From NCBI RefSeq assembly GCF_900167415.1, contig NZ_FUWU01000003.1, positions 52,613 through 116,612 of the forward strand: a stretch of DNA of 64,000 nucleotides, written 5' to 3'. The stretch is from Fibrobacter intestinalis. Lineage in GTDB: Bacteria; Fibrobacterota; Fibrobacteria; Fibrobacterales; Fibrobacteraceae. Each line of letters begins with the position of its first letter. Position 1 is the first letter of the stretch. This document shows positions 1-7,108 of this stretch, in pieces. The notes below the pieces were generated by a model, which ran no database searches, was not told the origin of the DNA, and was given only the letters and a program-made list of their open reading frames with translations. A program made the position numbers and the translations under genes.

Positions 1-324
1 TCCCAAGCGTTTCAGCGTTTTGGCATCGGCTTCCTGAATGCGGCGGTAAGTGTCCGGCAAATGCGTCCGAATCCAGCCCATCAGAGTCGGGCCCATATTG
101 AAACTCATGTATTCGTAGTTGTTCACAATGTCCTGAATGCGACCGGAACCCGAAAGGATTCGGCTTGCAGCATTCGGGCTGTAACACTGAGCAGCAATGC
201 GATCGTTCCAATCGTGGAAAGGAGCCGCACTCGGCTGGTTTTCAATTTCCCCCGTCCACGGATTTTCGCGAGGAGGCTGATAAAAGTGTCCGTGAATTGC
301 AAAGTAAAGAGGTTGCGTTGCCAT
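1..324 (-). CDS. Glycoside hydrolase family 57 (DUF3536-type), N-terminal part only
   Basis: Only the first 108 residues are in the window; the frame is still open at base 1. The protein opens with MATQPLYFAIHGHFYQPP and continues with ENPW, then HDWNDRI, a CYSPNAASRIL block and NNYEYMSFNMGPTL. This series is the characteristic N-terminus of the GH57 branch that carries a DUF3536 domain. GH57 enzymes act on alpha-glucans (amylase, amylopullulanase or branching activities), so a role in glycogen or maltodextrin turnover in the cytoplasm is inferred; no signal peptide is present. The start lies 15 bases after the queA stop on the same strand, so it is probably the last-seen gene of the gltX-queA run. 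The exact activity cannot be told because the catalytic residues lie outside the window. Confidence 0.85.
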   Translation of the reverse strand, partial: MATQPLYFAIHGHFYQPPRENPWTGEIENQPSAAPFHDWNDRIAAQCYSPNAASRILSGSGRIQDIVNNYEYMSFNMGPTLMGWIRTHLPDTYRRIQEADAKTLKRLG

Positions 325-339
325 TTTTTACCGTATGAA

Positions 340-1389
340 TTAGAGGATTAACATTCCGTCGCCATAGCTGAACAAATGCAGCCGATGTTCCACAGCATAT
401 TTGTATGCAGCAAGCGTGTTCTCGCGTCCATAGAACGCGGCGACTAAAAGGATTAAAGAACTTTTGGGCCAATGAAAATTGGTGAGGAGACCGTCAGCGA
501 TTTTGTAACGATAGCCGGGATAGAAAAAAGCATGGGTCACGCCCGTCTGCGCCGAAAGCGTGCCGTCTTCTTGCGCAATGGTTTCGATAACCCGAGTGCT
601 GGTCGTTCCGATGGGAACAATTCGGCCTCCGTTTTGACGTGCGCCGTTGATGATGTCCGCGTTTTCCTGCGTGAGTTCGTAATGTTCGCCGTGCATTTTA
701 TGCTCGCGGAAATTTTCAGTTGCGATATTCTGGAACGTGCCAGGTCCCACATGAAGGGTTACTTCGGCGATTTTGACGCCTTTCGCTTTCAAGTCTTCCA
801 GCATCTGGCTGTTAAAATGCAGACTCGCCGTCGGTGCCGCAACCGCGCCGTTGTATTTTGCAAAAATCGTCTGATACGCTTTTTTATCTTCTTCGTCGTC
901 GGGGCGAGCGATGTATGGCGGCAAAGGAACGTGCCCCTGCTCATTCATCACCTTTTCGAGTTCCACAGGGGTCGCTTCAAAGCGAAGAACACGAGCACCA
1001 TCAGGATTAATTTGTTCTACATGCGTTTTAATGCCCGCGATTTCCAGTTCCCGTCCCACCGGAAACGCTTTGCCTGGACGCACCCAGGCTTCCCATCGAG
1101 CATTTCCCGCTTCATCGGGAAAAAGGGTTTGCACCAGCAGAATTTCAACTTGCCCACCATGCAGAGTCCGTCCGAAAAGACGCGCAGGAATCACTTTTGT
1201 ATTATTGACCACAATGCAATCGCCCGGACGGAAAAATTCGACAATCCGAGGCGCGGGAACAATTTCCAACGGACCTTTTCCATCTTTGGGACAATGCAAA
1301 ATTTGCGTTTTTCCTTTTCCCGGCGAACGACTGGCAATCAATTCCTTGGGAAAATCAAAAGCGTAATCGGATAAACGATCAGAGATCAT
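340..1389 (-). CDS. queA: tRNA preQ1(34) S-adenosylmethionine ribosyltransferase-isomerase QueA
   Basis: 349 residues, the normal length for QueA, which moves the ribosyl part of SAM onto preQ1 at the wobble position of GUN tRNAs in queuosine synthesis. The family signatures are clear: the N-terminal SDYAFDFPKELIA block, DCIVVNNTKVIPARLFGR, a long central insert, HVGPGTFQ, HGEHYELTQENADIIN and the C-terminal LTNFHWPKSSLILLVAAFYGRE. The start is the ATG that overlaps the end of the upstream WYL regulator in a four-base ATGA arrangement, which indicates translational coupling. GH57 follows after 15 bases. No other queuosine genes are in the window. Confidence 0.97.
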   Translation of the reverse strand: MISDRLSDYAFDFPKELIASRSPGKGKTQILHCPKDGKGPLEIVPAPRIVEFFRPGDCIVVNNTKVIPARLFGRTLHGGQVEILLVQTLFPDEAGNARWEAWVRPGKAFPVGRELEIAGIKTHVEQINPDGARVLRFEATPVELEKVMNEQGHVPLPPYIARPDDEEDKKAYQTIFAKYNGAVAAPTASLHFNSQMLEDLKAKGVKIAEVTLHVGPGTFQNIATENFREHKMHGEHYELTQENADIINGARQNGGRIVPIGTTSTRVIETIAQEDGTLSAQTGVTHAFFYPGYRYKIADGLLTNFHWPKSSLILLVAAFYGRENTLAAYKYAVEHRLHLFSYGDGMLIL

Positions 1390-2351
1390 AAAGCCTTGCT
1401 CGATTCCTTTAATTGTTTCCGAAGATTTTCTTTTAAGCTGGACGGTTCCAAAATTTTCACCTGCGGCAAGATGCTCAACAGCCAGCCTTCAAAATCCGGC
1501 GTGTCGCAAATGTGCATTTCTACGGTGAACGGCTGCTGCTTACGGATTTTAACCGCCGGATTGAAGTGCGCCTCGCGGAATTGCGTTTGCAACCAAAAGG
1601 CTTTCACTTCCATAAGCACTTTGATTTTAGGGTAAGACGAACCGGTGAATTTGCCAAAGCAATGACTGTACAATTTTTTATAGTCGAACGGAATTTCGGG
1701 GAAGAAAGCTCCCGTTCTGCGGAAATTCCGGATTCGGCTCAAAGCAAACAAACGGATTTCTGAATGGAGATCGGCGACCAGATAAAGAGTGTCGATGCGC
1801 AACACCAATTTCAACGGACACACTTCGTATTGTTCCTCTTTACCGTTTTCCCTTACCGGCACATATGTCAGCAAAATTTTCGCCCGCTCCTTGATTGCCG
1901 CCAAAAATTTTTCAATTTCCGTTTCCCTAAATTCCAAATGTTCGCTGTATTCCGAAAAAGGTCCCAAATCGACAATAAAATCCGAGTCCACATTGATGAC
2001 TTGATTCAGCGCATTTTCAGCGGAATCATCCCCGCAAAGAAAATCAATGGCCTTTTTGACACTTTTGCTGTGAGCGGAGATTCCAATTTCATTCAGCACT
2101 TTCTGCACCGATTTGAGTCCACGAATAATCGCTTCGGGACGCCGACTCGCCACAGGCTGAATGGAAAACTTTTTTGAAGACTTGTCTTGCCGAAGCCCGC
2201 AATTTTCCGCCTTGAGAGTTTCCAGATAACGATAAATCGTTCTCGCGTCGCATCCCATATAATCCGCAAGTTCTGCAATCGAAGCGGGCTTATTCGGCAA
2301 GCTCAATCGCAGTTTCACCTGGTTCAATTTTTCATAAGTCGATTTAGGCAT
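1386..2351 (-). CDS. HTH/WYL-domain transcriptional regulator
   Basis: 321 residues. Residues about 15-60 form a DeoR/HTH_11-like winged helix with ADYMGCDARTIYRYLETL as recognition region. The middle part (about 150-235), with ILLTYVPVR, a PLKLVLRIDTLYLVAD strand pair and ALSRIRNF, fits a WYL ligand-sensing domain, followed by a C-terminal wing-like extension. WYL proteins are transcription regulators, often binding nucleotides or nucleic acid. A strong GGAG ribosome site sits before the ATG. It lies 9 bases after the zinc-ribbon/BON gene and overlaps queA by four bases, so it is embedded in a housekeeping operon and not beside an obvious defence or metabolic target. Target genes are unknown. 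Confidence 0.85.
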   Translation of the reverse strand: MPKSTYEKLNQVKLRLSLPNKPASIAELADYMGCDARTIYRYLETLKAENCGLRQDKSSKKFSIQPVASRRPEAIIRGLKSVQKVLNEIGISAHSKSVKKAIDFLCGDDSAENALNQVINVDSDFIVDLGPFSEYSEHLEFRETEIEKFLAAIKERAKILLTYVPVRENGKEEQYEVCPLKLVLRIDTLYLVADLHSEIRLFALSRIRNFRRTGAFFPEIPFDYKKLYSHCFGKFTGSSYPKIKVLMEVKAFWLQTQFREAHFNPAVKIRKQQPFTVEMHICDTPDFEGWLLSILPQVKILEPSSLKENLRKQLKESSKAL

Positions 2352-2360
2352 GATTTCTCC

Positions 2361-3599
2361 TCAGTCGCTCACCCGCAAACGGGTAACGATTTTGATTTTG
2401 TTTGTAATCCTGTTTGCAAAAAATTCCAGCGTTTTTTTTTGCAGGTGATTTTTTACACGGCCTTCTACCAGAAGCCCTTCCGAAAGCGGAATGACCCGCA
2501 GGCAGAATTTGATGAATTGCGTTTTCAACAATTTTTCTAAAGCGTTCGCTTTGCGCCAAAGCGCAGCCGGCGATTCTTCCACTTTTTCCAGTTCCAATTT
2601 TAACCGGCGAATGCCAGCAATGTTCTGCAATTCCTTTGTGACCCCATCCAAATCCGAACCGGCAAAGTAGTAAGCATTTAGCGTCAATTCACCATTTTCC
2701 GCATGGAGATCGTAGTAAAACAGCGGCGATTTTTCTTTTTCCAAGATGCGAAACGCGTCGCGGCAAATATCGGCATCGGAAATCGGAGTTCCTGCATATT
2801 TCACCGAAAGCATATCGACTACGCCGCGAAAATCTGAAAAGGACTTTACAAATGCAAGAGCGTTTTCCTTTGTTGGCAAATCGGCGACCGATCCGTAAAC
2901 GTAGGCAATGTTACGCACCACGTTCAACCGAAATTCCGAAGACAGGCCGGGAAAATTTCGAGACATCTCTGCAGTCAATCGTTTCAACAAAACATCATCC
3001 GGAAGAGCCTGTTTTTTTTCGGGAAGAGTGATAAAAAGTACTTTTCCACCTTCCAAACGCACGACAACTTTTTCAGACGACTTGTCCAAAATCCGTCCGA
3101 CAACAAATCCCGTCGCTTTTCGCAAAACGTGATAGACCGGATCGCCGAGCAAAACCGAACCGATTTGCGCCGGCAAAAGTTTAAATCCCTGTGGTGCTTG
3201 TTCGTTATATCGAGACAGCAGCGGCCTAGAAAATTTTTCCTGTACGCCGACCGATTTTAGCATCACCGTTTCTTCTTGCTTGGTGACGAACAGTCCGGAA
3301 ATCTGATTCGGACGAGGCCTTCCGTCGATATACACCCAATCTCCGGGAAGCAGACGATTCTGGGAAAGGAGCTTGGCATATTCGTCTTTGGATTCATTGC
3401 CGCCCAAATACATTTCACCCGCAAACGCCACGAAAAAAGTTCCACAGGCATTGCACCGACAAACAAACGGAACATCCTTGGAAATTCCAAAGCGCTTGGA
3501 AAACGCTTCTCTGGCTAAAATCGCATGAGCGGTAATCGCCCCGCACTTCGCACAGAAAAGCGGCATTTCCCACAACTGATGAATCCAGTATCGGAGCAT
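2361..3599 (-). CDS. Zinc-ribbon protein with three BON-like domains
   Basis: 412 residues, no recognised named family over its full length. Near the N-terminus two CxxC pairs (FCAKCG and CRCNACG) form a probable zinc ribbon. A middle part of about 130 residues reads like small beta domains. The C-terminal half contains three successive segments with the BON pattern (helix, then V-x-G-x-V strands, then a GV-type ending): roughly residues 205-275, 280-345 and 350-410. There is no signal peptide, although BON domains are usually periplasmic. A GAGG ribosome site precedes the ATG at 3599; a second ATG 11 codons later (MPLFCAKCG) is an alternative. It lies between gltX (13 bases upstream) and the WYL gene (9 bases downstream). 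Function unknown. Confidence 0.75.
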   Translation of the reverse strand: MLRYWIHQLWEMPLFCAKCGAITAHAILAREAFSKRFGISKDVPFVCRCNACGTFFVAFAGEMYLGGNESKDEYAKLLSQNRLLPGDWVYIDGRPRPNQISGLFVTKQEETVMLKSVGVQEKFSRPLLSRYNEQAPQGFKLLPAQIGSVLLGDPVYHVLRKATGFVVGRILDKSSEKVVVRLEGGKVLFITLPEKKQALPDDVLLKRLTAEMSRNFPGLSSEFRLNVVRNIAYVYGSVADLPTKENALAFVKSFSDFRGVVDMLSVKYAGTPISDADICRDAFRILEKEKSPLFYYDLHAENGELTLNAYYFAGSDLDGVTKELQNIAGIRRLKLELEKVEESPAALWRKANALEKLLKTQFIKFCLRVIPLSEGLLVEGRVKNHLQKKTLEFFANRITNKIKIVTRLRVSD

Positions 3600-3612
3600 T
3601 CCGCCTCGAAAA

Positions 3613-5082
3613 TCATTCCTGCATCAAAGGTTCCGCGTTGGCAATGCGGCGAATCGTTTCATCCTTGCCGACGACTTCAAAAAGTTCCCACAAACCGGGA
3701 CCCGCAGTAACTCCAGAAACAGCCAAACGGACAGCACCGACAAGTTCTCCCAATTTGCAACCGCGCTTTTCGGTAAGCTTCACAAAACCCTTTTCGATTT
3801 CGGGAGTTGTAAACGGTTCTACGGACATGAGCATTTCGCGGACAGAGCGAGCGATTTCACGACTGCCTGCCGCCCAATGTTTCCGCCGTCCCTTTTCGTC
3901 ATATTCCGTCGGAGCCTTAAAGAAGTACACCGCCATATCGGCCAGATCCTTTAAGAAATGCGCTCGGGGCTTCAACATCTCCACAATCGCATTGAGGCGT
4001 TCAGCAGATTCGCCCGCAACCGAAATTCCCTTTGCCTCCAGGCCCGCAACCATTTCTTTCAAAAGGACTTCATTCGGCGTCGTGTGAATGTGCTGCATAT
4101 TCATCCACTGCAATTTCTTTTCGTCAAATTTAACCGCCGTCGGGTGGATGTTTTCGAGTTTGAACGCTTGAATCATCTCGTCCAAGGTCATCACTTCCCG
4201 ATCGTCCCCCGGATTCCAGCCGAGAAGCGCCAAATAGTTCACCATCGTTTCCGGCAAATAGCCCAGTTCGCGGAATTCGCCGACCGAAACAGCCCCGTTG
4301 CGTTTGGAAAGCTTCCCGCCATTTTTGGAATCCAAAATCACGGGCAGATGGCACCAAACCGGAGGTTCCCAGCCAAAAGCCTTGTAAAGCAGAACATGTT
4401 TGGGCGTTGAACTAATCCATTCATCGCCGCGCAAAACATGAGTCGTCCCCATCAGATGGTCATCCACGACGCTCGCAAAATGATAAGTCGGAAAACCGTC
4501 CCGCTTGATAAGAACCAGATCGTCGAGCACTTCGTTTTTATACTCAATGCGCCCGCGGATTAAATCTTCAAATTCGGTAGAACCCGATTCCGGAATTTTA
4601 AAACGGATGACCGCCTTTTCCCCAGCGGCGATTCTCGCTTCCGCTTCTTCCCTTGGGATATTTCGGCAGTGCCTATCATAGCCCGTTTCCGGAGCTCCGG
4701 CCTTCTTTTGCGCCGCACGAATTTCGTTTAAACGTTCTTCCGAACAAAAACAATAATAGGCCATCCCGGAATCCAGCAGTTTCTGAATTTCCCGATGATA
4801 AATTTCCAAACGTTCGCTCTGGAAATAGGGACCACACGCCCCTTCACAACCCGGACCTTCGTCCCAGTTCAAACCGAGCCATTTCAAATCCCGCAACAAA
4901 TCCTTGAGCGCCGCTTCATTGTAACGCTTTCTGTCGGTATCTTCGATGCGCAAATAAAAAGTGCCACCCGTCGCTTTGGCAAAAAAGTAATTGTATATTG
5001 CCGTACGGGCTCCGCCGACGTGAAGAAAGCCTGTCGGGCTTGGAGCAAAACGAACTCGAACCTGATGCGTTTTTTCGGACAT
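3613..5082 (-). CDS. gltX: Glutamyl-tRNA synthetase
   Basis: Class I aminoacyl-tRNA synthetase charging tRNA-Glu, 489 residues. The HIGH-type motif appears as SPTGFLHVGGARTAIYNYFF close to the N-terminus, and the KMSKS-type motif as GGKLSKRNG. The family blocks GDEWISSTPKHVLLYKAFGW and VVDDHLMGTTHVLRG are also present. The frame is open for another 82 codons upstream, but the start is placed at MSEKTHQVRVRFAPSP because the known family begins there and a GAGG ribosome site lies just before it. It is the first gene of a minus-strand run with the zinc-ribbon/BON gene, WYL regulator, queA and GH57, and diverges from the rubrerythrin promoter. Confidence 0.97.
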   Translation of the reverse strand: MSEKTHQVRVRFAPSPTGFLHVGGARTAIYNYFFAKATGGTFYLRIEDTDRKRYNEAALKDLLRDLKWLGLNWDEGPGCEGACGPYFQSERLEIYHREIQKLLDSGMAYYCFCSEERLNEIRAAQKKAGAPETGYDRHCRNIPREEAEARIAAGEKAVIRFKIPESGSTEFEDLIRGRIEYKNEVLDDLVLIKRDGFPTYHFASVVDDHLMGTTHVLRGDEWISSTPKHVLLYKAFGWEPPVWCHLPVILDSKNGGKLSKRNGAVSVGEFRELGYLPETMVNYLALLGWNPGDDREVMTLDEMIQAFKLENIHPTAVKFDEKKLQWMNMQHIHTTPNEVLLKEMVAGLEAKGISVAGESAERLNAIVEMLKPRAHFLKDLADMAVYFFKAPTEYDEKGRRKHWAAGSREIARSVREMLMSVEPFTTPEIEKGFVKLTEKRGCKLGELVGAVRLAVSGVTAGPGLWELFEVVGKDETIRRIANAEPLMQE

Positions 5083-5246
5083 ATAAACCTCAAAATGATA
5101 AAACGTTCCACAAAAGATGTTTTGACAAAGTTTAACAAAATCCAGGTTTTGAAAGGAAAATGCGGGAGAAAAAGTGCGCAAAATTCCCATTAAAGCCAGA
5201 AAAATCACCTTTTTTCCAAAAAGACAAAAAAATCGAAAAAAAACAC

Positions 5247-5274
5247 TTGACTTTTTATTTGCAATTATTATAAA
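5247..5274 (+). promoter_or_regulatory. Sigma-70-type promoter of rubrerythrin
   Basis: TTGACT (5247-5252), 16-base spacer and TATAAA (5269-5274) lie about 57 bases before the rubrerythrin ATG. The surrounding DNA is very AT-rich. The Per box at 5259-5273 covers part of the spacer and the -10, so an operator-bound repressor would block polymerase. Confidence 0.65.
5259..5273 (+). promoter_or_regulatory. Candidate PerR operator (Per box)
   Basis: TTGCAATTATTATAA matches the Bacillus Per box consensus (TTATAATnATTATAA) at 12 of 14 defined positions, with a perfect right half. It overlaps the -10 of the rubrerythrin promoter, and the gene after rubrerythrin encodes a PerR-type protein with all metal ligands. 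The match is seen directly; repression by PerR is inferred. Confidence 0.6.
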
Positions 5275-5330
5275 TTTAGAATAGTTACAAACAACGGGCT
5301 TGCCATAAAGCCCACAACAAGGAGACACCT

Positions 5331-5891
5331 ATGAAAGTTTGGGTCTGTACTGTTTGCGGTTACGTTTCTTTTGGAGAAGAACCTCCTGAAGTTTGCCCGC
5401 AGTGCAAAGCGCCAAAATCCAAGTTCAAACTGAAAGAAGAACAGAAAGAAGGCGGAAAAATCGTTTGGGCTGACGAACACAAAATCGGCGTGGCCAAAGG
5501 TCTTGACGAAGAAATCGTCCAAGGGCTTCGAGAAAATTTCACCGGAGAATGTACGGAAGTCGGCATGTATCTGGCGATGAGCCGCCAAGCCGACCGTGAA
5601 GGATATCCTGAAGTCGCCGAAGCCTACAAGCGCATTGCTTTTGAAGAAGCGGAACATGCTGCCAAGTTTGCAGAACTCCTCGGCGAAGTGGTCGAAGCGG
5701 ATACCAAGAAAAACCTGGAAGTCCGCGTCGCCGCAGAAGCCGGCGCTACCGAAGGCAAACTCAAAATTGCCAAGCGCGCCAAGGAACTCGGTTACGATGC
5801 CATCCACGACACGGTTCACGAAATGTGCAAGGACGAAGCCCGTCACGGCGGTGCATTCCAAGGCCTTCTGAATCGTTACTTCAACAAGTAG
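5331..5891 (+). CDS. rbr: Reverse rubrerythrin (rubredoxin domain first), peroxide-scavenging
   Basis: 186 residues. An N-terminal rubredoxin-like iron site (Cys6, Cys9, Cys22, Cys25) is followed by a diiron ferritin-like domain with [23 protein letters not shown] and DEARHGG supplying Glu and His ligands. This domain order is that of reverse rubrerythrins, which act as NADH- or rubredoxin-dependent peroxidases in anaerobes. AAGGAGA is a strong ribosome site before the ATG. The promoter carries a Per box, and a rho-independent terminator follows the stop. The next gene is perR, so the pair forms a peroxide-response unit. Confidence 0.93.
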   Translation: MKVWVCTVCGYVSFGEEPPEVCPQCKAPKSKFKLKEEQKEGGKIVWADEHKIGVAKGLDEEIVQGLRENFTGECTEVGMYLAMSRQADREGYPEVAEAYKRIAFEEAEHAAKFAELLGEVVEADTKKNLEVRVAAEAGATEGKLKIAKRAKELGYDAIHDTVHEMCKDEARHGGAFQGLLNRYFNK

Positions 5892-5909
5892 TCATCTTTA
5901 CAAGAGGAA

Positions 5910-5936
5910 GGGGGCAGGCCACTGCTCCCTTTTTAT
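5910..5936 (+). terminator. Rho-independent terminator after rubrerythrin
   Basis: An 8-pair stem GGGGGCAG / CTGCTCCC (one G-T pair) with tetraloop GCCA, followed by TTTTTATTTT. It begins 19 bases after the rbr stop and ends just before the perR ATG at 5942. Confidence 0.85.
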
Positions 5937-5941
5937 TTTCT

Positions 5942-6349
5942 ATGAATCTGTCGGAATCTTTGAAAAGCAAGAACATACGCCCGTCCATTCAACGGATGCG
6001 CATTTTAGATTATTTGCATTCGCAAAAAAATCATCCGACAGTCGATACGATTTACGAAGCTCTGCATCCCGAAATTCCAACTCTTTCCCGCACGACGGTT
6101 TACAATACGTTGCAGACTTTTCAAAAATGCCATCTGGTTTCCGCTTTGGACTTTGGCGACGGCAGCATCCACTATGATGCGGACACTTTTCCGCACATCC
6201 ACTTTAAATGCCAGGAATGCAACGCCATCCACGATGTATTTGTCGTTCCCGAAGACATTCAAAAGCATCTGGAAAAAGGAACCATTCTGACTTCTTCTCA
6301 ATTTTACGCTTTCGGCATTTGTGCAAAATGCGCTAAAAAATCCCGGTGA
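5942..6349 (+). CDS. perR: Peroxide-responsive repressor PerR (Fur family)
   Basis: 135 residues. Compared with Bacillus subtilis PerR, all five regulatory-metal ligands are present with one constant offset of six: His31, Asp79, His85, His87 and Asp98 (PerR His37, Asp85, His91, His93, Asp104). The Asp at the last position is the residue that marks PerR rather than Fur. Cys90/Cys93 and Cys127/Cys130 form the structural zinc site. The winged helix carries SRTTVYNTLQTF. No ribosome site is seen before the ATG, which lies 6 bases past the rubrerythrin terminator T-run, so expression may rely on read-through. Its 3' end overlaps trmO by 46 bases, tail to tail. Confidence 0.9.
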   Translation: MNLSESLKSKNIRPSIQRMRILDYLHSQKNHPTVDTIYEALHPEIPTLSRTTVYNTLQTFQKCHLVSALDFGDGSIHYDADTFPHIHFKCQECNAIHDVFVVPEDIQKHLEKGTILTSSQFYAFGICAKCAKKSR

Positions 6350-7107
6350 ATAGGCTTGTCGCCATAAATATCCTCTCCGGCTTTTAAATCCTCCGCCGAG
6401 TAGCCGCTGTAAATTTGTAACAATTCAATTTGTCGACGGGATTCGTCAAAGGAAAAAGCAATCCGGAAAGTCCGAAACGCCAATTCCGCTCGAGACCGAA
6501 TAGAATCCACCCGAATCCGACGACGCGAAGCATCCAACGGAGAGTGGCACAGCTGGCATTCCGCAAAACTTTGCAAATCCCAACCGCAGGCTGCGGTAAT
6601 CCAATCGCTCTGCGCTTTAAATTCCGGCGAAGACAAAACCGTCCACTCGGGCGAATTTTGCAAATCGACCCAACCCGGTTTGGCTTCGGGGAAAGCATCC
6701 GCCTTGGGAATATACGGTTTTATATCCAAAACGGGAGTGCCATTCAACAAGTCCGCTTCATCCACATTCAACGTCAGATTTTCCACGGACAAAAGTCGAA
6801 CGCAAGAAATGCCGATGGGATTCGGGCGATACGGGCTTCTGGAAGCAAAGACGCCGACACGTTCATGATCTATTGGAGGAACAGGCGGGCGCACTGTCGG
6901 ACGCCAGCCCGCATTCCGATGAAAAAGGAACAGAACCCAAATCCGTTCAAAGCCCTCGATATCCCGAAGAGCTTCTTCGAAGCCCCGGTGAGGCAAAAGC
7001 TCTATTTTCCCAGGATGCCCGCGAAAAAAAACGCCTTGCCGAGGAACTTCGTATTTGAACGACGCCTTGCTCGTGAAATAGCCGATTTCCTCAACGGTAA
7101 AAGGCAT
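6304..7107 (-). CDS. trmO: tRNA (t6A37) N6-methyltransferase TrmO
   Basis: 267 residues. The N-terminal beta-barrel carries the TrmO/TsaA/YaeB signature: YFTSKASFKYEVPRQG, FEEALRDIEGFERIWVLFLFH, and VFASRSPYRPNPIGIS followed by VLDIKPYIP. TrmO uses SAM to methylate t6A at position 37 of ACY-reading tRNAs. The C-terminal 110 residues form the extra domain also seen in the enterobacterial enzyme. The GH30 gene ends just upstream of it on the same strand side (1-base gap after trmO start), so co-transcription after GH30 is possible. The 3' end overlaps perR convergently. Confidence 0.93.
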   Translation of the reverse strand: MPFTVEEIGYFTSKASFKYEVPRQGVFFRGHPGKIELLPHRGFEEALRDIEGFERIWVLFLFHRNAGWRPTVRPPVPPIDHERVGVFASRSPYRPNPIGISCVRLLSVENLTLNVDEADLLNGTPVLDIKPYIPKADAFPEAKPGWVDLQNSPEWTVLSSPEFKAQSDWITAACGWDLQSFAECQLCHSPLDASRRRIRVDSIRSRAELAFRTFRIAFSFDESRRQIELLQIYSGYSAEDLKAGEDIYGDKPIHRDFLAHFAQMPKA

Positions 7108-7108
7108 T

